Shown one piece after another: positions 10,901-22,500 of a stretch of 64,000 bases of DNA. Within the stretch, counting starts at the first letter, position 1, and every line of letters starts with the position of its first letter. Where the stretch lies: positions 2,164,158-2,228,157 of the forward strand of contig NW_019091359.1 in NCBI RefSeq assembly GCF_001949145.1. The letters run 5' to 3'. The notes below the pieces were generated by a model that was not told the origin of the DNA, did no database searches, and saw only the letters and a list, made by a program, of their open reading frames with translations. The stretch is from Acanthaster planci (lineage: Eukaryota; Echinodermata; Asteroidea; Valvatida; Acanthasteridae). The position numbers and the translations under genes are program-made.

Positions 10901-13786
10901 TGCTCACATCTCACTGCCAAAACAGTCATATTTTTGTTTTTGATATATATAACAATTATAGCGTTGAAGTTATATGTATTCAGATCAATTTCCTCCACAT
11001 AAAGTACCCTGTAACCAACAACAAATCTTTGATGTTGGATTACCAGCATATATTGAGGGTACTGCATAAAAACTCTAGATACAGTTGTGTGATAGACATT
11101 ACTTTAACACAATTTAACGGAGCAACTACCGAATTGGAGTCCTTAGATATTTAGAGAACTTCAAACATTGTGCAAGGAACTGTTCTATACCCCTTTAAGG
11201 CATTACATATGACGTCAACCACAGTCCCCGACATCCTGTATTTGAATTGATCTGTCTTTAATTAAGATAATAAAAGCTATACAATATTTACTGACTTTTT
11301 GTGCTGTTGATATCCCGACCGCAATGGAATGGTCCTACACTTTGGTTACTGCTGACACGAACGCACCGTTCAGGCAAAATATTGAGGGAAGTCAATGTGT
11401 TCTTGACAGTTTCAATTCGAAGTTTTTTTTATAGTTTTAACATATAGTCTTTCTTTATAGCAACGGGTAACGGGTGACAAGCATGTTGAAGGGACATCCA
11501 CTATTGTGTTATGTTAAAGAAGATACATATAAGAACAAGACAGTAAGCTCTCTAACGAAATAGGGAATTGAAAACCACGACGAAAATGCTACACTAGGAT
11601 TTCTAGCATGTTGCTTAGTTTCTTGAAAACAAAATGTCACCAAAAGTCTGTTCCATATTAGCATCCCAACAAGAAATGCAGTAAATGTGAAACATTTCAA
11701 TTGGAGCTGCTGTTTTTCAGTGCACTGGGAATTTCTTGTTTGTTTTTCGTTATTTTTGTATAGCATGTGCAATATCTTTGGTTTTTATATGTATAATTTT
11801 GTTTATTTTCCTAATCTTTTCTTGTAATAATACATATATTTTTAATCTGTTAAAAATCCCTGTAATTGGCGGCTTGCCGCTGTTGGGGATTTTTTTAAAT
11901 AAATAAATAACATTATGGGGTCCGAGCGGGACCAAGAGAGGGTGCAATTTCCATAAGCAACGGAGGCTCCTTTGGTGGGAACTGCACACCGCTGGTTCAA
12001 GAACGACTGTGCAACGCAATCGCTGCAGTCGCATCGCTACCAACAAAATGAACACCCCCGCCAAGCACGGCTCTGGCTTTTCAGCCGATAAGATGGTGCC
12101 TCTGCTCAAGGCGGACCGCAGATCGACGGGGTCTAAATACACTGAGCCATTTTACTGGTCAAGACATCCGGCTGACGTCCGAGGGGTATAGGCCTAGGCC
12201 AAATCTGACGGCAGCACTGTTTTAAAAGTTAGTGTAAAAATGGCACACCTGATTGGAAATATTGTACACTTTCGAAAAGACTTTCAAAATAAAGTCATGT
12301 TCACTGGAAAATACTAACAAAGAATTTTTTAGTATTTTCTAGTTTCCGCATACACCTTATCTGTCACTTTGTCTCAAATAATTCTTGATAAAAAAAAGAG
12401 AAATTCGACAATTCAATAAAGGCCTTCACCTGAGAATCCCTATGACTTTTGAGGGAAAAAATCACAATATATTGCCTAGGAATGTAATCTCTAAAAGTAA
12501 AAATTCTGCGCTTCTTGTTTCTAAACAGGGTCGCCCTCATTTAATACACGTCAATTATTCAATTACAGGAACAGACCGAATCGATAATAATATCATGGCA
12601 GCCAGGGCGAAACTGGTATCCGACACGGTCTGTATGTAACCAAGTGTTTGTCAGATTAAATAGGGTTGTTTACAATGTTTAAAACACGGGAACCGGGAAA
12701 ACATATTGGTACCAGATGTGAGTAACAGCGACTCTCTTCCAAATGCCATGCACGGTATGCGCCTCCTTCTTGTATGCATCCTCGCACTGCTTCTCTGAAG
12801 GCAGCCAAGACGTCAGTCATCCTGTACACACACATTGCTGAGTGATCAGTAGGTACATCGCCGGCTCCTCGGTTCTTAGCAAATACAGCATACAACACCT
12901 GCTCGTCTGCCTGGAGACCCCATGATGCTGCCAGATCAGGTCCTGCTGGTCCAAAGAAAGCTGCTTGCACCAAGCTGTACACACTACCATCTGATCCACT
13001 GCATTGTATGGTGATTTCAGTGTATGCATCAAGATCACGCGCTTCGTTGCATACACGACTTACTTTGGACACTGAAGTTCTGGCGTTGACGTCAACAGGT
13101 TGAAATGTGACAAAATATGTGAAACTATCCCATGAATAAATTGTAACATAGCTTACAGAAAAGTCCAGTGAAGCATAGTGAGAAAGCGTGATTGCACTTC
13201 CGTAGAAGTTGTATTCGAGGAAAGTGTTTCCCTCCAGATTTCTTCTACTTATTAGAGGGGCATTATAACGGTCAGGTGACTCTCCAACGATTAGATATCT
13301 TTCCCCACTGGTTATGATACCAACGGGAGAACTATTTCTCTCGGATACCACACCGGATCTAGAGCTGATCAAAACCTTGGCGATGTCATTAAAATTTCGG
13401 AGCTCGCATATCCCTCTTGCACTACCACAGATGATCAAGCCGCGGGCAGAATCGATTATCAACAGTTTCGTATAATACGAATCGCGCCTATCAGAAAACG
13501 AACGGTCACCGTATTCGTGAGTGATTATACCCTGCAACTGGTTGAAATCGCTGTCTAGCCTATAAGCGCGATTCACAGCGCCGATGTATACGTCGCGTGT
13601 ACCCTGATTAATGGCTAACAAGTTGAACTTTGATTGGCGGGTATAAACGGTTTCTAACACCTCCGGATTTCTGAATGAAAGTTCTAGGTAGGCGGCCAGA
13701 TCACCTTGCAACTCATTACTTGCCAACGGAGGAGCTGATAGTATGCTGACAAGGCACAATAACAGCAGTGCTAGAAGAACATCCAT
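870..13786 (-). CDS. Plexin receptor, extracellular and transmembrane part (3' end off window)
   Basis: Semaphorin receptor at the plasma membrane, controlling cell and axon guidance through a cytoplasmic GTPase-activating domain. Minus-strand exons in order: 13786-12713, 10222-10022, 9794-9669, 9237-9122, 9013-8887, 8652-8496, 8125-8029, 7706-7589, 7162-7028, 6612-6517, 6166-6061, 5723-5545, 4927-4773, 4509-4395, 4027-3891, 3477-3313, 3086-2981, 2683-2456, 1795-1637, 1074-870. Every junction has GT/AG and the codon phase carries through all twenty exons with no stop, giving about 1,267 codons. The order is signal peptide, Sema, PSI, IPT-like, PSI, IPT-like, PSI, IPT repeats, transmembrane helix. 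This matches the plexin layout, and the helix falls at about the usual distance from the N terminus. The GAP domain should continue left of position 1. Vertebrate plexin A seems the closest type, but the subtype is not settled. An alternative Sema first exon lies at 16826-17866. Confidence 0.9.
5545..8125 (-). CDS. Plexin exons 7-12: second PSI, IPT-like segment, third PSI
   Basis: Exon 8125-8029 (ATTVQLSIYSTETAINFVDV, then FYECSSHTS) leads to the second PSI in 7706-7589 (CVSCVGSNWTCDWCVFEKRC). Exon 7162-7028 begins NPRMSSTKGPGFCPQLQ; this start was chosen because it is the only acceptor that keeps phase 0. Exon 6612-6517 reads IFSYACRLRVEGGDMVANAR and 6166-6061 reads YSYTGEEREVDTFLVLEWVD, matching the plexin segment between PSI 2 and PSI 3. 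Exon 5723-5545 is the third PSI (CSIIGPDCSRCVTA, LYCLWCGSTCTFDAQCDL). The intron between 7028 and 6612 carries a MITE. Confidence 0.87.
6767..6942. mobile_element. MITE (family A), uninterrupted copy
   Basis: A 176-base, almost fully self-complementary element. The left arm runs AATACGGCCGTTTCACAATA, then through GCCACCAAGAGTTTGCAACG; the right arm repeats this in reverse complement and ends GTATT at 6942. It sits in the plexin intron between exons 7162-7028 and 6612-6517. The outer element at 70-393 is the same family. No open frame of significance. Confidence 0.8.
8496..10222 (-). CDS. Plexin exons 2-6: Sema end, first PSI and first linker/IPT segment
   Basis: Exon 10222-10022 finishes the Sema propeller (…TVAFIGTSSGDLLK), the usual closing blade of plexins. 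Exon 9794-9669 gives the last strand (NNVTGRVYERVAVD, SSPVLRDIKLD, QLYLLTEQK). Exon 9237-9122 starts the first PSI module (VENCSQYTTCDDCIG, DPYCGWCSLE), a cysteine-rich plexin-semaphorin-integrin fold. Exon 9013-8887 completes it (KCTRYSACHLPDLS, then AEQCLEIIDVENSLPLSMTE). Exon 8652-8496 holds an Ig-like segment with SYECHFGSY and VLACTTPP. The phases chain without a gap, and total spacing between modules is normal for the family. Confidence 0.88.
10223..12712. other. Plexin intron after the proximal Sema exon; no gene seen
   Basis: AT-rich intron. Apart from the palindrome cluster at 10676-10752 and an ATTT/AAAT-rich patch near 11885-11910 followed by GC-richer sequence (about 11915-12190), possibly an old retroelement piece, I see nothing. 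No exon with plexin similarity was found here on either strand. Confidence 0.5.
10676..10752. repeat. Cluster of short TTCGAA-centred palindromes
   Basis: Within about 80 bases there are perfect self-complementary words TTCGTTCGAACGAA and GTTCATTCGAATGAAC. They are followed by a third imperfect one around GTTCGAAC and a fourth around GTTTAAAC. It lies inside the first plexin intron. This could be a remnant of a palindromic element or a protein-binding cluster; no function is shown. Confidence 0.5.
12713..13786 (-). CDS. Plexin Sema-domain first exon, proximal copy (signal peptide + Sema)
   Basis: Single exon of 358 codons starting with a hydrophobic signal peptide (MDVLLALLLLCLVS, residues 1-14 and onward). 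The Sema beta-propeller features include a YIGAVNRAYRL strand, LLIIDSARGLIICGS, a conserved RVC followed by a C 17 residues later, and FREAVRGCIQ near the end. The open frame runs past 12713 to 12656, but the last residues look non-homologous. I place the donor after ...CYSHL at GTACC, which is phase 0 and joins in frame to the Sema end exon at 10222-10022. The Sema domain binds semaphorin ligands. The first Met at 13786 is followed directly by the signal peptide, so it is the natural start. Confidence 0.9.
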
Positions 13787-16700
13787 GATGGAACCACAAC
13801 ATCAACACAATATCGCGATTTAAACGCATAAGCACTCAGTCGGATGTTTAGACCAAGTAACATTTTCATGGAAGAATGAATACTTTGTTCAGAGCATGAC
13901 CTTTTACAAGTAGTGAGAGGATGAATGAATTCGTCGACATGGGTGCCTAGTTTCCGGGTGTCAAAGTCCAGGTTAGTGAAGGGACACTAAAAACCAAAGA
14001 TTTTCTTCCTCTCAAGAATTCGGACGTAGATCGTCTTTGGATAATGGGTTCAGAGCAAAATATCGCTCCCCTTGTGGCCAGGGGTTAGGCCACAAATGAT
14101 TACTCGCCTTCCTAGCTTGTCGTATCAAACATAAACTTCAATGATGTTTTTTGGCAATTGAACAATTGAATGTAATTGAATGATTCTATATTGATTCGGG
14201 CAATTCCACATACAACAAGACAGACACAGCGGACCGCTCAGGAGAACATCCCCAAGTTATCAACTTAATATGTTTTCTTATACGGTTGTAAAGATTAAGA
14301 CTCGTCGTGCATTGTTTTGGTGAATTTTGCGTCCCTACTTTATAATTGTGGCAAATACAAGGAAATAAGTGATCATCAAAATGTAGAGTAATATCTCCTT
14401 GCATTGAGAGTTGGTGATACATGTACCGGGAAAGTAGTTGTGCCACTTTCGCTTCCCAACAACTAATAACCTAAGTAATATTTCGTATATGTGTTTACGC
14501 GCGATCACCCTAGAGACAACAGCAACCCCTGTCCATCGCTTCGTCTTTTTTATTTATTTATTTATTTTTTTTGGTTGATTTTTGTTTTAATGACGCTTCA
14601 GCCACTCACGCTATTTGTGCCAATAACTATAAGTTCCTTCATAACCTTTATCAATCGGCATCACATTACGGAGTTAGGAAGAAGGTCCAGTTTTAGAGGA
14701 GGAAACCGGAGTACCGAGAGAAACCCTGCGAAAGCGATTATGAACTGGAAACCAAATGCACTTAAAGCCTGGGCCAAAGCGGGACTCGAGCCCGGGCCTC
14801 ACTGGTGCAAAGTGAGGAAACAACCGCTAAGCTAACCAGCTAGCCCGCTAACCCGCCCCCGGACACCATTGCCTGTGGGAGATTTCAGCTTTAAGTGCTG
14901 TAGTCAGCGGCAAGCTGCCACAAACGGGTAGAATTTCCAACCCGGAAACTAAATTCGCAAACGACCCGGAAAGTAAATTCACAAACGACTTCTTGAAAAC
15001 AAGCCTTTATATTGGAGTCTGGGTTAATTTAGTTCAGCCGCGCAGTCCTTTCAAAAACTTCGCGTCAGCCCTCGTGCAAACAGTCCTCGGCATTTTGACA
15101 AATACAGTTTGTTCCGGCGATGCACTTTTGAAATTCCTGTAGGCCTATGGTCGCACACAATATTCCCAACAGTTGAGTCACCATGGCTGCCTGTGTGATT
15201 TTGGTGGTTTTTAACCTTTCCGTGCCGTAGCACACTCTGGTAGCCAACTACCAGATAGCTTCTCTCTCGTATGAGAAAACCAAGAGATTATCTCGTGCAT
15301 CATCACCGTAATCATCATTCCCCTTGACATTATATGTAGTCGTTGAGGGACCTTCGGTCAAAAGAAGCTGAGGTCCTTCTCTATGCTGGTCCATCTGCAG
15401 CTTGCATCAAGATACATGTATTTCGTGATATGCCCGTCCATGTTTTTTTTCACATTATCTCCTCCGCTCGTCCGCTGCCTCCCTCCTTGGCGTCCTCTCG
15501 AGACGGTGCTTGTATATTTTATTTATCATTTGTTTTTCAAATTCAAGCAGGTGCGTGTGACATTATTGAAAGGGGCGGAATTTTCTCGGTGCCATTCCCG
15601 CTTGTCTGCGGTAGTACGACGAAATCCCTTTCAAGTCTGGTTTATATTCCTTTCAACGTGTTTAAAAATCTAAAACACAAAATTCGACTATCTCAAAGAT
15701 TTCAATGTTAAAATGGTTCGTTCTAAACTTTGTTCTCTTTTGTCCCCAAGCATTTTTATAACAGCAATTACAGGAGTGCCTCTTGATATTTTAGACTCTG
15801 TTTATTAGAATTGTATGAACTTTTTTCTCTCCTTCCCTGTCATTGCTTTGGTAGACAAGCTTGTTACAAAAGCATGTATATTTTTAGAAACACAAAAGGG
15901 GAACTGGTTCAATGAAATGATCAAGGAAATAACCTCAAAATAATAAATGTCACATGACGATGATCGAGACGGGTGAGTTAGCAATGCCCTCAGCGAAAAT
16001 TAGGTGTGAATAAATATTGGGATTAATTTCATTAAAAGAAGAATTATTGTTAATCAGTAGGAAAAATCCTTACAACATAGACAGGTTCCCGTCTTACAAA
16101 CGTCCTCTGAGCGAAGGGATAGGTAGCGGGTAATGGTTCCGGAGGAATCCTGTCGATTTTATGTTAATGAGGAAATTAGCACAAAACATTCCCAGAAAAC
16201 AACACTGTCGCGTGATAAAACTTTGGAAGACTTTCTGAAATTGGTTAACACTCTCTCTACTGAGTCATTCCCCACGCAACACAACTTTCAGACGTATTTA
16301 TCTGCTTTCTAGGGGTATATAGCCGCATAAAAACGGGGGGGGGGTCCTGGATCCACCCCTGGTAAAATAGCAAAAGCAATTGCGCATGTGCTGAGCTAAA
16401 CCAGCACAGGCCCCAAACACCAGCTAGGTACCGGGTCCTATATAATATAGGGACGGGGACAAGTCCACAAAAAACAGTGCACAATATGAAAAGAAGACAA
16501 ATTCAATTAAAGTCCGAAGCGGAATATCCAGGAAGAGAATCCAGGACGAAAACGTTTGAGATCATAACTTTGAGAAAAAGTGTAAAATCACTAAAATGAG
16601 ACACTTGTTTATTAGAATAAATCAAATTATTTTTTTTCAGTCGGGATAGAGGGCATATACCCTTAAATGCGTTACATCAACGCCCTGTCAAATAAAAACC

Positions 16701-16825
16701 AAGTCCTGCTTGCATCCACAACGCTCACAACGCATCTGCGCACTGCCCCCATCAAGGCAAAGTCTGTTGTCTTTTTTATAGGATAGTTACCGAATATCGA
16801 ATAGAAAACGAGGTTATGAACATAC
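13787..16825. other. Interval between the two Sema exons; no receptor body exons
   Basis: I looked on the minus strand for a Sema-end, PSI or IPT exon that would serve the distal Sema exon and found none. It holds a reverse-oriented SINE (14670-14857), AT-rich runs and a G-run near 16337-16346. If the distal Sema exon is an alternative first exon, this stretch should hold the proximal promoter upstream of 13786; no clear TATA or initiator can be named. Confidence 0.5.
14670..14857 (-). mobile_element. tRNA-derived SINE with conserved-type central domain
   Basis: Read on the minus strand from about 14857, the head resembles a tRNA gene with an A box TAGCTTAGCGG and a B box CTCGAGTCCC. Downstream comes a body containing GGTTTCTCTCGGTACTCCGG, then TTTCCTCC. 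That body motif resembles a central domain shared by SINEs of several invertebrates; this assignment is from memory and tentative. It is not a functional tRNA gene: the clover-leaf arms do not pair well. Confidence 0.6.
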
Positions 16826-17866
16826 CGAATATGTGTTACACAAACTTCGTGCCAAATGCCACGCACGGTATGCATCTCCGTCCTGAATGCATCCTCGCAC
16901 TGCTTCTCTGAAGCCAGCCAAGATGTCAGTCATCCTGTACACACACAATGCTGACGGCGCCATGGGTTCACCTCTAGGCTCTCTGGCAAACACAGCATAC
17001 AGCGCCTGCTTGTCTGTATGGAGGCCCATAGTGGCCGCTAGATCTGGTCCTGCTGGTCCAAAGTGAGCCGCTTGCACCGAACTGTACACTCTACCATCAG
17101 ATCCACTGCACTGTAAAGCAACTTCTGTGTACGAGTCTAAAGTAGAGCTGTTTGGGCAAACACGACTTATCTTAGATGTGAACTGGGCAAATTCAGATGT
17201 AACAAAGACAAAGTACGTGAAATGATCGAGAAAGATGTAGACGTAGTTTATCTGCGCATGACGAGTCGCTTTTGCAGAAAAATGAACGACTTCGTTGTTT
17301 CTTGGCATGAACGAATTTTGTTTTAGACTCAGCCTCCGCAGGGGAGGTTTACGTATATTGCTGGATTGCTCGAAATAAGTTTGCGATGCTCCAACATACA
17401 GGTAATTCCAGGTTTGAGATGGACCAGGGCCCAAAATGCCAATGGTTGTCGCTTCACCAGATGACGCTAAGTGGATTTCATGAACACCTGAACTTTTGGA
17501 AAGATCTGCTGGAGTACGGAACTGGCAAGCCCCGCCATTTTCACTGCCGCAAGTAATCAGAACGTTGGTAGAGGAGTCGGTTATCAAGAGCTTATTGAAG
17601 TTGGTGTCTGTCTCCGGAAGAGCAGTCGTGCTGACAGTCTGTGTAGGATACAGACTACTGTTCAATTTGTAGATCCAGTTCAGGGCACCGACATAGGCAT
17701 GGTGTTGGTGGACAGCGAAATGGCTGAGTTGAGAGTTGGAGTTACCGCTTGGGTTTTGGTTTGTGAAGGAAGCCGTGATGTAGGCAGAGATAAGAGTGTG
17801 TCTCTCAGCTCCACATTCGTTGCAGAACTGGATAAGAAACAAAATCATCAGATAAATTAACTCCAT
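16826..17866 (-). CDS. Second plexin Sema-domain exon, distal copy (signal peptide + Sema), probable alternative first exon
   Basis: Single exon of 347 codons opening with a signal peptide (MELIYLMILFLIQFC) and then a full Sema propeller. Hallmarks shared with the 12713-13786 copy are YVGALNWIYKL, LLITDSSTNVLITCGS, SKISRVC, QCSGSDGRVYSSVQAAHFGP, FREAVRGCIQDG and AYRAWHL. The exon ends ...LCNTYS before GTATGT, the same codon position and phase 0 as the proximal copy. Reading on instead gives only a few residues and a stop at 16814. Between here and the proximal Sema exon I see no PSI, IPT or Sema-end exon. The exon therefore either splices over the proximal copy onto the shared body, or encodes a short secreted Sema protein, or is a stranded duplicate. 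It is intact, which favours use. Confidence 0.8.
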
Positions 17867-19549
17867 GACGACTGCTAAAATGACCGCGCTGCTATAAACT
17901 TCAGTAGTTCTACCAATTGAGTTCCTTCTATTTGAGGGATTGACAAAGCCTTGCTTTCACAATTTAAATCTCACATACAATATACTGCTCAGTGGTATTG
18001 TTTTAGTGATGAACTTGAAGATAGCCAAATGAACAGATGGCCTTGAGGAAACATGCCGCGCCATAATAAATAATAAAATTCAGAAAGTGTTTATTTAAAT
18101 TTGTTTTTATAATACATGTAATTAGTTCCTTTTTCAGCGTCCTTGCCTTTTGCTTTATGCCGGAAATCATCGCGTTTCCAACATATTACAACAGTTCCGT
18201 CAAATCATTAGGAACGCGAAGTGCATTTTTGGATCTTGATATCTTTTTATCAAAATACCTTGGATGGGTTTCACTTCTTAAGACAGCTAATGGAGTGGAA
18301 TGAAACTGCACTGAAAAATATGTTTCTGATGTCTGTAGACTACTATAATTCCCCTTTAATCTCTGGGAAGTTGGGTTTGGCACATCGGATACCCCCCTCG
18401 TGTGACTTGATGCACGGTTCGACTCTCACGTGATAAGGCATTGGAGTTTCCAGTCCCAATGCAATTCTGTTAGTTTTCCAAAGAATATCTGTCTGTGATT
18501 GTTAGAAGCGCTCTCGCTTATGGAAGTTCGGAAGACCCGATTCCCTTCTTTTTGGGGGCGTCATATTATGGAGAAGGGGTTCTCTCCTGGCAAAAGGGGA
18601 AAACAAAACAGAAACGACGGAAATGAAAAAAAGGAATTGAAGGAGATGAAATCGTAAAATTGCTTTAGTTAAAACCTGGAATCTGACCCCCTCCACTGTT
18701 AATTATTTATCATTTCTTGGCTGATGAATGGTATGCCCGGAAATTCTTTTAAAGTTCTCATCTGTTAAAGTTTCCTCCCCTTTTAATTTCATTCACAATC
18801 ATATTTACATAAAGAGGATTTTAGCCTGATTTTGGAGCACTTATATAATTTAGATCAGGGAGTTAATTAAGATACTTCTGTGTGTCTGCAATGGAGGGGC
18901 ACATGGAAAAACAACTTGAGGAGTTAATTCATGGCGATATCACGATCCACGGGCTGTCTGACAAAATCCAGGAGTGGAGTGCTCGTCACTTTCACCGACA
19001 TCCCGAGCTGCTAGCAAACAAGGTCATCCCATGGGAGCCTTCCAACGACAGGCCAAGACGACGGTCAAGGTCCTCGTGGAAAACACCAAAGTTGAACTTC
19101 AGGACTGAAGTAGACTGACCATCTGAATGGGTGACTGTTAACCACGTGTGCCACAAGCCCAGGTTGGACGCTGTCTTCATTTCATAACGACTTTAGTACG
19201 GTCAGCTAGTCCACCTGGGCTGGTGTGCCACGGTCATTATGCATCGTGCTCGTCTCAAGCCATGATTTCAGTCATCTAACCGACTGATATGCTGACTAAA
19301 TCAAGATTGGGAAATTTAAATCTGCGAAATATTTCCCTTGCCCTTCTAAAACAGCGTCAGAGACTCGTACACGTCCGCGCACCCAGTGAATTTTACTCAA
19401 GTTTTGTTTGTCTTCTAGATATTTTTTTAGCGCTCAGCTCGATGTGTTGTCACCTAGCGTGTCAACAGAGGGCGCTTTATTAATTCTTCACGTGATGTGA
19501 TGTCAGACGAATCGGATGGGATGTGGCTTTGACCTTAGCTCTAGTAAAC
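17867..19549. other. Intergenic gap between divergent plexin and WASHC4 genes
   Basis: About 1.7 kb separates the distal Sema start (minus) from the WASHC4 start (plus). I see no conserved coding exon and no RNA gene. The open frames here are short, start and stop at random and lack family similarity. Promoters of both genes should lie here, but no specific element can be pinned down. Confidence 0.5.
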
Positions 19550-22500
19550 ATGGCAGCTCAAGCCAAGCAAGGTTGGGATTTCGACAAATTCGACGACGGC
19601 TCTTTAAGTAAGTGATCAAATTTCAGACATTTGGTACTGCCAGAGAGTTGATGGTGCATTCATTAAGTTTTTGTTGCAACTTGACTGTCGGGCTTAAGGC
19701 TTTCCACTTTGTTCAGACATGTCAGATTCGGATGCGTTTGCAATTGCATGGCTTATGCCATTAGGCCCATTTTTGGAATGCGACCGTACTTCAATCATAT
19801 TATTGAATGTGTGTGTTTAGCGCAATCTTGAACCTTGTGCAAATGTACTGTACTCCATCCTCAGTTGATCTGTTGATTTGCCTTTGAATAACATCTATTC
19901 ACAGGATTGAAAAAATGTTGCATCTTGACTCCCGACTCCACTTCAGCAGTTGTGTACAAAGTCTATGGGGAGTGTCAGTGAAGAGAATTTTCCAAGTATT
20001 TCCAAACAACATTGGTAAATGTTTCTCTGTCCAGAATTTGTGTCTTTCCAGCATTTCTGTAATGACTGACTTTTATTGAGGTGATATGTGATGAGAAAAG
20101 TGGAGTCAGGATGCAACATTTTTTTCCCATAGGATAATCAACTCAGAACGGAGTACAATAAATTTATGCAAGGTTGAAGATTGCGCTTGACGGACTAATA
20201 ATGTCTTTTGCCCGGTTTTGGCAATTTTCTAGACCTTTACTTCGTACATCATGTTCGTACATGTTGCACTTGGGTCATAACACTGTGTGGGTAATTCCAG
20301 AAATTAGGGGTCCAAAAGTTTGACATTGTTGTGTCCCGGTTACATCTGACCTTTGTTATGGGGCAGCGCGGACATCCAGGAGTTTCACAAAAAATTGGGG
20401 TAGCAACCACACCGCGGCCGATGAAAACAACTGCAACAGGCACACGCACGCCTACGTACAGATCAAAGAAAAGATTGTATAACCCGATCCTCAGACTGGC
20501 TGGTGCGTGCGTACGTCACCAAGATTGCTGTTTTCACCGGTGCAGTACCTCTCATTTTGTGAGAATTCGGATGTCCGCGCTGCCCCATATGAGATGGAAA
20601 TATCACCGGAATTGATTCCGAACTATTACTAATTTGTTGGCAGATAATTTGTATTAATTCATCACTCTTGGAAATTAGAAAATGTGTTCTGAACTTACAA
20701 AATCATATGTCAGATGTGACAGGGACACACACAAAAATGGATCCCTAATGTCTGGAATTCCCATGTGTTAATTGAATCCAACCAGTGGGGTAAATACATG
20801 TAACTAGTGACTCAATTGAAAAGAGTTTCATAAGCAGACATCACTTGACACCCTGCACACACACCCCTCGTGAGACTAGTCTGGAAAATTCAAAGTGTTC
20901 TCTAAGTAGATGTTTCAGCATTTTCACAGCTAAAATTGACTTATTAGGGTATGCTATCATTTTCTGATGGCTATTAACTAGGCCTACTGGCTGAAAGGGG
21001 AAATTAGTGATGTCCGTATATGAAACTTTTACACGTCTTACTGCACAAATTACTCTTGTTTAGTAAATATTCCCATGAGAGCCATTGTGTGGTACATATT
21101 GCTTCTGAAAGTTTCATTAAAGTGGTTTTATACCATCAGCACGAGACCGACCATTTTTTGAAAAATCAGAGTTTTGCTCACAAGTCTATCATTCTCCACC
21201 GAGTTACAATCACACCGTACTTTGTGTGCATCACATCGCATGTGCTAACTCTGCATGTTGGCTCGATCATATTCGAGGGGAGATGACATCTTTTTACCTT
21301 GTCACATACACGGTACGGTGCATTTCGCGCCTCTCAATCCCCCATCTCAGTCCAGGCACACAGTAAGGACAGTCGTTGGACCCAAAACAAGATTCCGACC
21401 CCTCATCTCCAGAAATGAAAACCAGGGTGTGTTCAAGTTTCTGATAAGTGGTACTTGTACATGTACGTCTTACATTTGCATGACGAAAGGGGTACCACAA
21501 TGACCCACAGGTTGTTCAAAAGAAGCTCTGACCCCCTTTTGCTGAAAACCTTTCCGTCATTTTTTTTACTCATACAGAAATTGTTGGGGAGGTTCAACTG
21601 AAGAAGTATGGAAAATTCCTGGAGGACTACGCCACTCAACTCAAGGGCATCGAAGATGCCTTGGATAGCTCCATTGGAGACACCTGGGATTTCACCCTTG
21701 ACCCCATATCATTGCAGGTAGGAAACACCCCTCGCAAATTGATCAACTCTAACCTTCAAGCATCTTTCAAAATCTATCCAAAGGTTTTGAAGGATTCTGC
21801 AGGTTTGAGGAAGGTACAACTTACTGATCCATAGATCCTGTAACAAGAACTGAAATAAGTTTAACTAATCAAAATTTCTCATACAGCAAAATTTGCTTAC
21901 CTTGGACGAGATAGTACTGCCAACATACCTCCAAAAAAGTTCCAATCGATATAAAACATCTTGTTTAAATTTTGCAGAATCAGATTTTTAAGATTAAAAA
22001 AAATGGATTTAAAAGAAAATAGCTAAGATCTCTAACAATGTCAATAATTGTGGCTTCTAGCTGTATGTAAAAAATATGCATCTGTACATACATGTATTGC
22101 CCTTTTGAAAGTTAAAATTTTCAGCCAATATATTTTCCAAGAGTGATTGAAAGCTGAAATTCCTGTATAATGTACATGTATGTACATGTATACGTGTTGT
22201 CAACTGAGATGGGTCATAGGATTACCTGTGAAACGTTAGCTTCATTCATTACATGTGCACCTAATGTATAATATATTGCCCTTTGCAATTTCGAAGCCCA
22301 CATGGTATCCATGGTATGACACATGTTTATTCACCCAGGAAGAGGCAATAAAGATATCCATCGACAGCATGTAAGGTTTTAATGATAAGCAGAGAATTGG
22401 GTTTGTTGGTGTCTCTGAAGCACTCAAAGATTTTGAAGTTGAGGTTGAAGTATTCGCATGGCAAAATTAGATGTACCTGTAGGGACACGTTTTTTATCCA

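Noticed and set aside
11750-12190. 130-residue minus-strand frame and overlapping plus-strand frame
   Set aside because: GC-richer patch next to an ATTT repeat; no recognisable protein features. Possibly an old retroelement fragment, not a supported gene.
15051-15247. Short minus-strand frame with a hydrophobic start and several cysteines (…CIAGTNCICQNAEDCLHEG)
   Set aside because: Only about 60 codons, no clear family, no obvious splice partner; a small secreted peptide cannot be excluded but is not supported.
20331-20615. 94-residue plus-strand frame
   Set aside because: Runs through a MITE from one inverted terminus to the other; no family similarity.
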